DNA of 64,000 bases, taken from positions 2,094,504 to 2,158,503 of the forward strand of contig CAJFCJ010000003.1 in the NCBI GenBank assembly GCA_904063045.1. Reading direction: 5' to 3'. Each line of letters starts with the position of its first letter. Position 1 is the stretch's first letter. The notes under the pieces are model-generated. The model searched no databases and was not told the DNA's origin. It saw only the letters and a program-made list of their open reading frames with translations. Shown here piece by piece: positions 51,631 through 61,081 of this stretch. Made by a program: the position numbers and the translations under genes. The stretch is from Dimorphilus gyrociliatus (lineage: Eukaryota > Annelida > Polychaeta > Dinophilidae).

Positions 51631-52436
51631 CGTTTGAAAGACGACGGATGGCAGGTAAGCGCATCGATCAAGTCATCACGTGATTTCTGACGTCAGTGAT
51701 TTCTTGTTTGTTAAAAAGTCGAAAAAGAGGAAAGAGAGTAAAAAAGGAAAAGTGCGCGTGCTTGCTTGTATGAGAAATAGGCCTTCAAGAGATATTAAAG
51801 AAACGTGAGAAAAAACCCAGTAGGAGTCGACATAGAGCAAAGAATATCCAATATATCTATAGAAGGTATTGTCTTGATGAAATAGGAATCCGAGTCTCAT
51901 TATGAATAGTTTATAAATTGTATAAAAGTGGTAATGAATATATTTTAAAGCTCTATCTATTAATTAATCTGCAGCCATATTCAATGTAGTTTATTTATCA
52001 TTTGTTACAAGATTTAAAGAAAATGCAGTATAATAAGCTAATTTCATTCAATCTAGTACAATTGTTTACTATTGCTAAATAAATGAGTGACGATATTATT
52101 TTTACCTTGTTTTTCTATTTCCCTAACTGCAAAAGGAAAATAAAAAATTTCAATCGTCTTCATAATCTGCAACAGCTTGAAAATGCAGACTTTTTAATAA
52201 AATTATGTATATAATATTAAAAATGCTAATTATACTTTTTTCTACTGCAAAATTTTTTCCAAAAATATATTAATCGATCTCATTTGCTGTAATTAATCAA
52301 GAAATTTTAAGAAAATGTTTACAAAGAAACTTGTTCTATCAGCAAAAAGAAAAAAAACCCTGGTAAGGCAGCTCATTGGTGATTGTATTTATATTAGTTT
52401 AAAAGCTTTGAAGACGAAAAAATAAAATAAAAAAAA
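51631..52436. other. Spacer between the XK-like gene and the Lys/Glu-rich gene
   Basis: About 800 bp: promoter of the XK-like gene and 3' flank of the next gene. No other gene seen. Confidence 0.45.
51676..51695. promoter_or_regulatory. E-box palindrome followed by full CRE upstream of the XK-like gene
   Basis: ATCACGTGAT (51675-51684) is followed after three bases by TGACGTCA (51688-51695), starting 45 bp upstream of the XK-like start codon. Binding is inferred. Confidence 0.45.
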
Positions 52437-54347
52437 TTAGGCGCGTCTACCTGCAAATTTCTTAGGCCTATCGCTCGGCATTTGCATTAATTGTAGATCG
52501 TGCATAGTAGGCAAACACGATCTACGTAGAACAGCAACTTCAACATCCAAATTGTAAAACTGATGCCTTATTTGGGCTAGTTTATCAAATAGTCGTTCTT
52601 GGCTGTTAACTAGAGTTCTAGCTTGTAGAACTCTTGACGAATATACTATCGCCTCTGGATCAATTGCTTTTTGCTTCGCTTTTTCTAGTACGGTGACTGC
52701 GTCTACAGCCTGAGGTTTTTCTTTCTCTTCTTGTAATAATTTCTTTAATTGTCCATATGCGATGGCCGTTTCCTCCGCAGTAGGTTCGACAGGTGAAGCT
52801 AGATGCTCTCTAATCAATTTTTGTACTTCAGGTTCCGTGTTCAACAATGTGCTGCACGAAAGTTGCAGTTTTTCTACAGGTTTATTATCTAATTCTGCAG
52901 TATTATTATTATCTTCTTTTTCAATTTCTGATTTAGCTACCTCTGTAGCTATTGCAGTATTTTCCAAAGTTTTGTTAGTTTCAATATTTATACTACTTTC
53001 ATCAACAGAGTCTTTTTCCTCTTCCTTGCTACTCTTATTTTCCTCTTTCTTTGAATCTGTCTTTTCTTGCTCCTCAATTTTTTGAGCTTCTTCGATTGGC
53101 TTTTCATTTTCCTCTGGATCAGCCTTTCCCGCTTCTTCAACATCATCGTTTGTGTCTTTCTTATCATTTTCTTTCTCCTCTTTAGCTGGGGTTTTGTCAC
53201 TGATCGTCTTCTCTACTATTTGTTCCTCTTCTAGATCTTTTTTCCCGTCGTCTTTTGATGTTTTATCCTCTTCTTTTTCGTCCTTCTCTTCTTCACCCTC
53301 CTCTTCCTCCTCATCCTCATCCTCCTCTTCCTCTTCCTCGCTTTCCTCATCTTCTTGTTCACTCTCTTTTTTCTCTTCTTTTTTAGCTTCTGCAGCTTTT
53401 TCACTTTCTGCTTCAATCTCTTTTTCTACCTTTTGCTCAAGTTGTTCTTTCTTGACATCCTCCTTGGCGTCATCAACTTCCTTTACGTTTTCTTCACTAT
53501 CATTCGCTTTTGAATAGCTGCCAGTATCGGTGTTTTCATTTTCCTCTCGACTTTCGCTGTTTTCTTTAGATTCTTCAGGCATCTTTTCATGTTGATTTCC
53601 AACAGTTTTGTCTTGATCTTCACAAACGTTTTGTTCAGCAGATTGTGCCGGCACGTGTTTTTCTGGCTCAACTTTTGTTTCGTTTAAAGATTCCTCCTTT
53701 TCAGTTCCTTGTTCATTGTCATTTTCTTCAACTGTATCTTCATCCTCCGCGTTTTTTTCTTCTTCTTCTTCTTCTTCTTCTTCTTCTTCTTCTTCTTCTT
53801 CTTCGTGTACTTTTTCAGTTTCGGTTTTCTTTGCAGGTTCTTCGGTAGGTTGGGAATTCTTTTCAATTTCAACAGCCTTATCATCACTTTGCAAAGTTTG
53901 ACCGTTATTTTGAACTTTTCCGGAGAAATCTTTATCACTTTCGGCCTCTTCAGTTATTGTCTCGCTACCAACAGTGTCGCTAGTGATAGCGCTGCTCTCC
54001 TGGGAAGAATGGTGTTTCTTTTTTTTCTTGTCTTTCTTTTCCTTGTCCTTTTTCTCCTTTTTCTCCTTTTTCTTCTTTTTCTCCTTCTTTCTATCTGCTT
54101 CAGAAATCATGGACTCAGACTCACTAGTTGTTTCCAGAGTTTTCTTTTTTTTCTCTCTCTTCTCTTCTTTCGATCTTTTCTCTTTTTTCTCCTTTTTTTC
54201 TTTTGTTTGTTCTTTTTTGGAGCCAGATGAATCTTCTTTACTGCTTTTTCCTTGAGTTTCCGAGACAGTTTCATCCATCGTTACTGTATTACTATCGCTG
54301 ATTGTATCCGATATGTACTCGGAATATGATTCAGTCTCCGACATCAT
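52437..54347 (-). CDS. Highly charged Lys/Glu-rich protein, not recognised
   Basis: Single coding exon, 636 residues. An acceptor just upstream of the ATG (TTATTTATAG) and a donor at about 54852-54857 indicate a non-coding first exon. Residues 1-110 are Ser/Thr-rich then almost pure Lys/Glu. The middle (110-500) is acidic low complexity with a run of 16 Glu (182-197, encoded by GAA repeats). The C-terminal 140 residues are normal in composition and helical, with EVQKLIREHLASP, AYGQLKKLLQEE and QERLFDKLAQIRHQF. That part is the likely functional domain. No signal peptide or membrane helix. Low complexity prevents family assignment. Confidence 0.75.
   Translation of the reverse strand: MMSETESYSEYISDTISDSNTVTMDETVSETQGKSSKEDSSGSKKEQTKEKKEKKEKRSKEEKREKKKKTLETTSESESMISEADRKKEKKKKKEKKEKKDKEKKDKKKKKHHSSQESSAITSDTVGSETITEEAESDKDFSGKVQNNGQTLQSDDKAVEIEKNSQPTEEPAKKTETEKVHEEEEEEEEEEEEEEEEKNAEDEDTVEENDNEQGTEKEESLNETKVEPEKHVPAQSAEQNVCEDQDKTVGNQHEKMPEESKENSESREENENTDTGSYSKANDSEENVKEVDDAKEDVKKEQLEQKVEKEIEAESEKAAEAKKEEKKESEQEDEESEEEEEEDEDEEEEEGEEEKDEKEEDKTSKDDGKKDLEEEQIVEKTISDKTPAKEEKENDKKDTNDDVEEAGKADPEENEKPIEEAQKIEEQEKTDSKKEENKSSKEEEKDSVDESSINIETNKTLENTAIATEVAKSEIEKEDNNNTAELDNKPVEKLQLSCSTLLNTEPEVQKLIREHLASPVEPTAEETAIAYGQLKKLLQEEKEKPQAVDAVTVLEKAKQKAIDPEAIVYSSRVLQARTLVNSQERLFDKLAQIRHQFYNLDVEVAVLRRSCLPTMHDLQLMQMPSDRPKKFAGRRA
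53757..53804. repeat. In-frame GAA/TTC triplet repeat, 16 units
   Basis: Uninterrupted (TTC)16 on the plus strand, translated on the minus strand as 16 consecutive glutamates. Likely length-variable. Confidence 0.9.
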
Positions 54348-55627
54348 TATCCTAGTCCTAATTGGTCTATAAATAAGATAAGTGGAAATGTCTTAATTGA
54401 TCTTAAATAATAGTGATTTTCAAATTAACAAGGCAGAGAAATAACTTAATCTTTCTCAAGAACTTTATTGCAAATGGAATAGGTACAGTAATAACATTAA
54501 TCTAATAATAGCAGATCGGTTTAGGCACAGATTTCGTACCAAGGTGATAAAAAGCGCCATCTATAGCATATCAATTGTTTATGCAAAAATAAAAACAACA
54601 AAGTTTAATTAATGAAATAAACAAGGGAAATGTCATGAAGAACTTCACTTCGTTATTCGGAAAATTTCTAAGAAAGGAACGAAAGGGGCAATAACATTAG
54701 CTTTAACTTATTAAATTCCTTTAGATTTAGTTTACATTCGTGCTAATTAAATCTCACGGGGAAGGTAGATATCATTTCCAATTATTTAAATATTATTAAT
54801 AAAGCATGATATATAATAATAATAGATAAAATTCGTGAGAAAGTGAAATAAACTCACCATTTATTGCGAACTGCAAACGTTTCTGCCCGATATTTCCAGT
54901 GCAAGAAACTTTGCAGCCGGCTCAGATCATCTAAAAATAGACGATTCGTTCCCTATTTACTTTCGTACACGCGAGCGCTTTACCCCAAAAAGAAGGTTCC
55001 AATGTAGATTCTACTTTTTTATTTTTGTTATAAATTTTGTTATTTAAAGTATTAAATTTTTATCAGATAAAATAGAAGTTTGTATATTTTCATTTATAAT
55101 GGAAAAGATTCATTCTATATAAATTTCTTTCATTATCTCTTTTTTTGTTGGCAGGGATTCAGTCGTAAGTTGAAAATAGAAAATAGACTATTTCTATTAG
55201 AAAAATTGTATACAAAGTAGGGAATATTTTCAAAATAATACCTGGATCTCTTTTGCAGTTGTCGGTAATCAATTAACTGGAAAAGAGGCAATAATATATT
55301 TTCTTTTCTATATTCCTAGTGGTTTATTTTTCTTTGCTCTCTCTTTTTTAATAATAACGATTTTGAAAGGCAAAATGTAAAATTATCAATATGAAAATGA
55401 TCATTTATTGTTGTGTCAGTAATATACTTTTTAATGTAGTATTGTGCATTAATAATGAAAACAATCGTTTTCATTTCATAAATCAGACTAAGGTTATAAT
55501 GCCTTACATACTGCACCGCCACCCACCGAGCACCCTAGACTTTCTTTTTACAGACAGCCGCGCCACACTACCTCGCGAAAATTCTCTAAGAATAAAGAAC
55601 GAAGAATTCTATATTAGCTGGAAAAGA
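54348..55627. other. Divergent region between the Lys/Glu-rich gene and the 316-residue gene
   Basis: About 1.3 kb. Contains the 5' UTR exon of the minus-strand gene near 54860-54930 and a GC-richer patch at about 54950-54990. The plus-strand frame stays open upstream of 55628 to an ATG at 55500, so a longer N terminus for the next gene is possible. Confidence 0.4.
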
Positions 55628-57183
55628 ATGGCAGAGTCGAACGATAACGATAGCGAAGAAATGGAAACTACCCTTCAACCTCCTTCGGCCGTATCGAAAA
55701 CGGATAGCTGCGAATCTGGTATTTTTAGCGATATTTCACCTCCTGTAAAAGCTGAACAAAAGTCAGAGGAGGATGTCGACGATATAATTCAAAGGGTACT
55801 AAGCAATCATAGGTACGTTTTCAAAGTCATTAATAACTATTTACTAGCCTATTTGAACAGAAACTTAATAATAATAATGATCAATTAAATTATACGATCT
55901 TCTCGAAGATTCTCCCAAGTGCAATACTCTTTTAGCATCTAACTGATAAGTTAGTTTATTCAAAACTAGGCTGCTCTTCCTGAGTTTAAACTTTCCTAGA
56001 AGTACCAAAAAGATTGATTATTAGATATTTCGGAATATTTTCTCCAAAAACGCCATCTGTCAGCAATCTGGCAGACAGACCATTAGCAAACAGGTATCAA
56101 ATTATACTCAGACAGGAAACAATTGTTATTTTACTGAATATTAATAGAAAATTCATAAAATAGCGAAGCAACTTATTGCACTTTGAGGCATCTTTTGTGA
56201 GTTGTCTACAGCATCTTTAAGTTCAAGGCAACTTGTTCTTTACAGTATTTTCTTAGACATAAAAAAAAGTCTATAAAGCTTGATAAACTATATTATTTAC
56301 TAGGTGTACTATAACAAGGCTTTTATATCTAGTTTTTAGGAGTTACGTTCATAAACATAGACAGAATTCTATTTTGAAAGAATATAACAACGGCTTACAA
56401 TAATATCTTTCTTACAGACAAACGTTTTCTGATGAGAGTGCCATCTATCGTCGACGCCGCTTTCAAAGAACGTCTGAATTTGAGGAGGAAGAAGTTTTCG
56501 AAGATCGATACGATAATGGCATGGATTATATACCGGATGATGAATTCATACCAAAGAAGGGACTTCATACAGAAGATGTCGTTCGTGAGCGGAGTGCAAG
56601 CATAAGAAATGTCGTAGATGATCAATCGAAAGTTCTAAAGAGACTTAAATCTGTAGGTGAGAGTTTTGATGAACTGCAAGATGAGATTCGCTCAATTAAA
56701 CAACAAATGTGGGAGAATGAAGCAAGACGGGCAGTCTTTGATGATGAATTTAATAATTTAAATATGAGTGAAGAAGAAGATGAACACTTTCGACAAGAAG
56801 TTCGTCAAAATATATACCGGCCTAGACCTTCATACAAATACGTAGAGGATGACTATGATACATCTTACAAGTCGAGAAATTATAGACTGGAAAGAGCCGA
56901 AACATTTGACGTTGGAAACAGATACGCCACAACATCTTTTGCGCCGCAAAGCAACAATTACTCGAGAGCCACGAATTCTTTAATGAGATCAACGTCGTTT
57001 CAAAATTCCGAAGAATTCCCTTCAAACCAACTCGGCAAATATCCAAGTGATAAATGGAGTTTTGACAGTAGATTTTTAAAAAAAGTTCGAGAGGCTAAAG
57101 CATCGGGAGAGTATAAACCAAAGAAGCCGTTTCAGTCGAGATTTCTTCGCAAGACTACTGCTAATGATTCTCCTGCAGAATAA
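55628..57183 (+). CDS. Charged protein with repeated SRFL(K/R)K motif, not recognised
   Basis: Exons 55628-55812 and 56418-57183 join in phase 2 to 316 residues if translation starts at MAESNDND. An in-frame ATG at 55500 would add 43 residues (MPYILHRHPP...), with a composition less like the rest. The N terminus is acidic with CESGIFSDISPP. The middle has a short coiled coil (DELQDEIRSIKQQMWENEARR). The C terminus is Arg/Ser/Tyr-rich and ends with two related motifs, DSRFLKKVREAKASGEYKP and QSRFLRKT. No known domain. Could be cytoskeletal; that is a guess. The 605-bp intron is long for this window and no extra exon is visible. Confidence 0.7.
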
Positions 57184-57590
57184 TAATATAATATTATTAT
57201 TAATTATGATAATGATTATGATAACAATAGTTTGTAATAATAATAATAATAATAGTTAAGATAAATAATGACAAGAAAGTTTTTTCCGACTTTTTGAAAT
57301 ATAAATAATAAAATTGAAAGAATTTAAAATAATGTCTTATTTGCTTTCGTCATCTTCCTATTTTGAAAGTTTCAAAACTTTTATTTGTTTTTATTAAAAA
57401 AAAATAATATCAGTATTTTTTTATTTTAGTATAAAGAAATAATTATATATTTTGCAAAAATTAGTGTTATTTTATGTTCTTTGTTTTCATTAGCCTTTTA
57501 CTTAATGTTTATTTAAGTTTCTTCAATTTCCTTTTCACAAGTTTAGCCATTTTCCATAAATTCTTTTCCCGTAAATCAAATTATCCCGTT
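57184..57590. other. Convergent spacer with TAA repeats
   Basis: About 400 bp of 3'-flanking DNA with a (TAA)n run at about 57236-57252. No gene seen. Confidence 0.5.
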
Positions 57591-57845
57591 TTAGCATCCA
57601 CCTCTAGCAGACGAACGAACTTTTCTCGTTCCCTTTCGTCCTCTAGATCGCTTTTTCATAACAGCTGACCGCTTCTTTCGCTTTACGGTTCTTCTCTTGG
57701 TAGTACGTGCACTTTTTCGGCCTCCTGATGCTCTCTTACTTGATGATCGTTTTCTAGTCTTTCTATTATTATTGATGTTGTTCTGCCTGATTCGTTGAGC
57801 TGAGCCAATAGTTTGGGCAATTTTTAGAGCTTCTAAATTAGCCAT
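57591..57845 (-). CDS. Small very basic protein (sperm-nuclear-protein-like)
   Basis: 84 codons, single exon. After an ordinary 20-residue start (MANLEALKIAQTIGSAQR) nearly half the residues are Arg or Lys, with many Ser and Thr (KTRKRSSSKRASG, KRRTVKRKKRSAVMKKR). It ends RSSARGGC. This composition is that of protamine-like or H1-derived sperm nuclear basic proteins, and the C-terminal Cys would allow cross-linking. It lacks a histone fold and a recognisable winged-helix H1 globular domain. A ribosomal or nucleolar protein is an alternative. Promoter side faces the LIM gene. Called from composition and an open frame; no homologue recognised. Confidence 0.55.
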   Translation of the reverse strand: MANLEALKIAQTIGSAQRIRQNNINNNRKTRKRSSSKRASGGRKSARTTKRRTVKRKKRSAVMKKRSRGRKGTRKVRSSARGGC

Positions 57846-59285
57846 CTCTCAAAGATTTTTTTAAATTTTGATCTAGCTAACCGTCTCTTTAGTCTTTGAA
57901 TATTAATATTAAACTGAATTTTATAAGTTAAATTCAAATTTAATAATTAATTATTGACGTAAATTTTGACAAATAATTGCATTTTTAAACTTTTTTTACT
58001 CTTTCTCACCGGAATTGATTTATTAGCGTTTCCTGTTGTAGATTAGTTTGTACTATAGAACAAGTAGTTATAGGTTATCTAATGGCCTACAATAAGTAAA
58101 ACTCTTTACTTCGGGATCTTATAGTGTAATTTGGTGTCCTATACTGTAACCGAATATTGCTTAGCAAGGATATAAATGTGCGAAGTGCAGCGCATTCTTC
58201 TTTTGCACACCACTCTTAACCTTTTTGCAGATTTTTGCGCACGAATCGAAAGCGCTGGCCAACCGCAACAGTCCGTTTGAGCAGTAGATGCAGTAAAAGG
58301 TGAGTCTCGGTCGAAAAAAAAATCGTTTCTTTCCGATTGAATTGGAGGTTCAAACAGTAAGATGGAAGCCGTCGCCGCCTTCTATGGTGTGTACGTACTA
58401 TTCGCTGCCATCGATATTCTTCTAATTATATTTCGAACGCTTCGATGTCGTTGCGGTAAACGACCGGAAAAGGAAAAATTTCGAAGAGGCAGCGTTTCAC
58501 ACTCTTGGAAGGAGGCGACGTTGGTTGAAGAGCGCGATAGGATGGCTAAGCAATACGAGAGGGAAGCTGAGGAAAAATTAAAAAGTACATTTAGTTGTAA
58601 TTTATGCACAGAATTTTTCGTAAACTTCGTTCCCACCAGGAGCGATAGATGAAGCGACTGCAACGTCTGCAAAGAGCAACCGGTCGAGTAAGGTATTTCG
58701 CCTCCAGTTCAATCGGCAGATGGCGTACACATAATTATTTTTAGTTGAGAGTAAACGTTGTAAAAGTTAATAGCAAAAGTATTTAAAAGCTGCTTTAGAT
58801 CTTAGTTATTGAAAAAATTTATATATCTAATATACTGTATAGCACTAAATAACAGATGATATGATTGAAAAGACTATAAGCAAACTGTTTAACTTTTAGA
58901 TAGATGAATAGATAAGTGTAATTTTTTTGTACATATAATTAAAGACAGAAAAACATCTTAATATAGTTTCGCCATTGAAAACACATGATTAGAGACTCTT
59001 TAAAAATGCGAACAATATGAATTTTAGAGTTTAATGAGAGATATTAACATTTGAATTATGATTTTTATAACTACGGTACGTTGGAAGGAATAGAAAGGAG
59101 AATAAAAAGCTAAAAAAAAGAAACTCTTTCTTCGCTCATATTTCAATTAGATGAAGCGTCTATACTTATTTAGGTAGAAGAAAAGCGCAATAAACTATTC
59201 AATAAACACACCGGTTGTCTTGATCGATTTTAATTTTTATTCCATCGCTCTGCAGCACCTAGCTAGAGACGATTCTGTAGACGTG
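57846..59285. other. Promoter and 5' region of the LIM gene
   Basis: About 1.4 kb. A donor site AAAAGGTGAGT at about 58296-58305 marks a likely non-coding first exon of the LIM gene. It also contains the alternative membrane exon listed at 58362. Confidence 0.45.
58362..58619 (+). CDS. Candidate alternative 5' exon with a membrane helix, in frame with the LIM gene
   Basis: Open frame from ATG (MEAVAAFYGVYVLFAAID) with one hydrophobic helix (about 4-26), then CRCGKRPEKEKFRRGSVSHSW and a charged helix (KEATLVEERDRMAKQYERE). A usable GTAAAC donor at 58620 is in phase 0 with the acceptor at 59255, so it would join as ...CTEFF-HLARDDSVDVMEENWVG. Unspliced, the frame ends at 58652. It could equally be a separate small gene or a spurious ORF. 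Composition (helix plus juxtamembrane RRGS basophilic phosphosite) looks coding. Confidence 0.4.
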
Positions 59286-60263
59286 ATGGAAGAAAATTGG
59301 GTTGGAGAGCAACTCTGTTGCCATAACTGCGAAAAGTCTCTTACTGGACATCGTTATATTCTAAGGGAAGAAAATCCTTTCTGCATACAATGTTACGAAA
59401 GCCTATTCGCGAATTCTTGCGAGGAATGTAAGAGTCCAATTGGATGCGACTCAAAAGATCTTTCCTATAAGGAACGTCACTGGCATGAGAAATGTTTTAA
59501 ATGTTCAGATTGTGAAAATTCGCTGGTTGATCAACCTTTCGCATCGAAAAATGAAAAGCTATACTGCGCTGATTGCCATGATAAGAATTTTGCTGCGAGA
59601 TGCGACGGATGTTCGGATATTTTCCGAGCCGGTATGAAGAAGTTTGAATATAAGGGCAAGCAGTGGCATGAGCAATGCTTTACCTGTAAATCATGCCAGC
59701 AACCGATAGGTAGAAAAAAATATGACTAATGCATTATTTATTTATAAACTTGATTATTTATTAAATAGGTAACAAGTCGTTTATACCGAGAGAAGGTGAA
59801 ACGGTCTGTGTTCCTTGTTACGAGGAGCATTTTGCGCAAAGGTGCTTAAAATGTAATGGTGTCATCAACAAGGGTGGCATAACCTACAAGGGAACGCCTT
59901 ACCATAGAGACTGCTTTACCTGCACTCATTGCTCGAAGATTTTAGCTGGAGAGAAGTTTACTTCTAGAGAGGAGCAACCCTATTGTGCTGACTGTTTCGG
60001 TGAACTTTTCGCCAAGAAATGCTGCAAGTGCTCTAAGCCCATTACAGGTGACAAAACTTTATTAAACTTTATTGAATGCTTTTGTATATCTGCTTATTTT
60101 TATTTGATATAAAGGCTTGGGTGGAACGAAATTTATCTCTTTCGAAGAAAGACATTGGCATAGCGATTGCTTTAACTGCTATAAATGCAATGCTTCTTTA
60201 GTCGGTAGAGGTTTCCTTACCGATGGTGATGATATCCTCTGCCCGGAATGCGGACGAGCCTAG
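59286..60263 (+). CDS. FHL2: Four-and-a-half LIM domain protein (FHL)
   Basis: Coding exons 59286-59709, 59769-60047 and 60115-60263 give 283 residues (vertebrate FHL2 279). One half-LIM (CHNCEKSLTGHRYI) is followed by four full LIM domains with Cys/His/Asp zinc ligands in place: EECKSPIGCDSKDLSYKE, GMKKFEYKGKQWHEQCF, GGITYKGTPYHRDCF, and GLGGTKFISFEERHWH. It ends LCPECGRA. The exon joins split Gly codons. Start chosen at the MEENWVG ATG, which matches the family start; an acceptor lies 30 bp upstream (59255). Known role: scaffold in muscle and nucleus linking integrin, actin and transcription factors. FHL1/2/3 cannot be separated in an invertebrate; the Drosophila relative is Limpet. Confidence 0.93.
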
Positions 60264-61081
60264 GCTTTTGGAGAATGCGGAAATAGAATTTTTCCATATA
60301 TCCTTGCTCTTTTTTGTCGCTGCTGTGACTTTGCGTTCGTAGTTCTTTGCTTTAAAAAAAATTATATATGATATTGGAAAGCGCTGAAATTCTTAACCTA
60401 TGCAAATGAAAAATTCATGATAGTAATTGTGCTGAAACTGGAATTTTTGTCGATGATTAGCTTTTAAAGACTTTGAAATATAGAAAAAGATGAATAAAAG
60501 AAACATTAGAAAGAAAGCTTGTTGATTTTGTTTTGTTATTGTTCTTTCTTTTAGGTTTCTTAATAGCATTAAGTCTTTACGATAAACAAGACAATAATAA
60601 TAGCAAGTAATATCTTTTCTTCTTTCTCTCTTCCATATTCATCATAGATAACAAACTCAAATATCAGCGAACAAATAAAAAGAAACTGGTGTACAGAAAT
60701 ATATTTTTTATATTTGGTGAATCCAATAACCTTACGTTTTTTTTTTGAGCTAACTTTTCTTTTCTCTTTACAAAGAGTTAAACAGGAAAAGACACGGCTT
60801 GTAATTATTATACAGAGTTGAGTTAGTCTTTTATTTTGTTCTTGATCCAAGAAACAGGGATTTTTTTTATATAATACATATAATTATTAAATAGATGGGG
60901 ACGCGATATTGGAAGCTGGCCGATCCTGGGGAAGAAAGGTGCACCTACTTTTTTCCATCAAGCAAAAAATAAAAAAACAGATGAGAAATGAACCAAAAAC
61001 GTACGCAGTTTTTTGCTTACGATACGACAATATTTGCCTAGTATTGCTTCAATTAAGTAAAGTCAAAAAGAGAACCAGTTT
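60264..61081. other. Convergent intergenic region
   Basis: About 800 bp between the LIM gene and the lectin receptor. AT-rich with T-runs. Short ORFs on both strands show no recognisable similarity. No gene called. Confidence 0.5.

Noticed and set aside
53645..54255. Long plus-strand ORFs rich in Phe, Ser and Leu
   Set aside because: They are the antisense of the Lys/Glu-rich coding region; GAA/AAG repeats read backwards give TTC/CTT codons.
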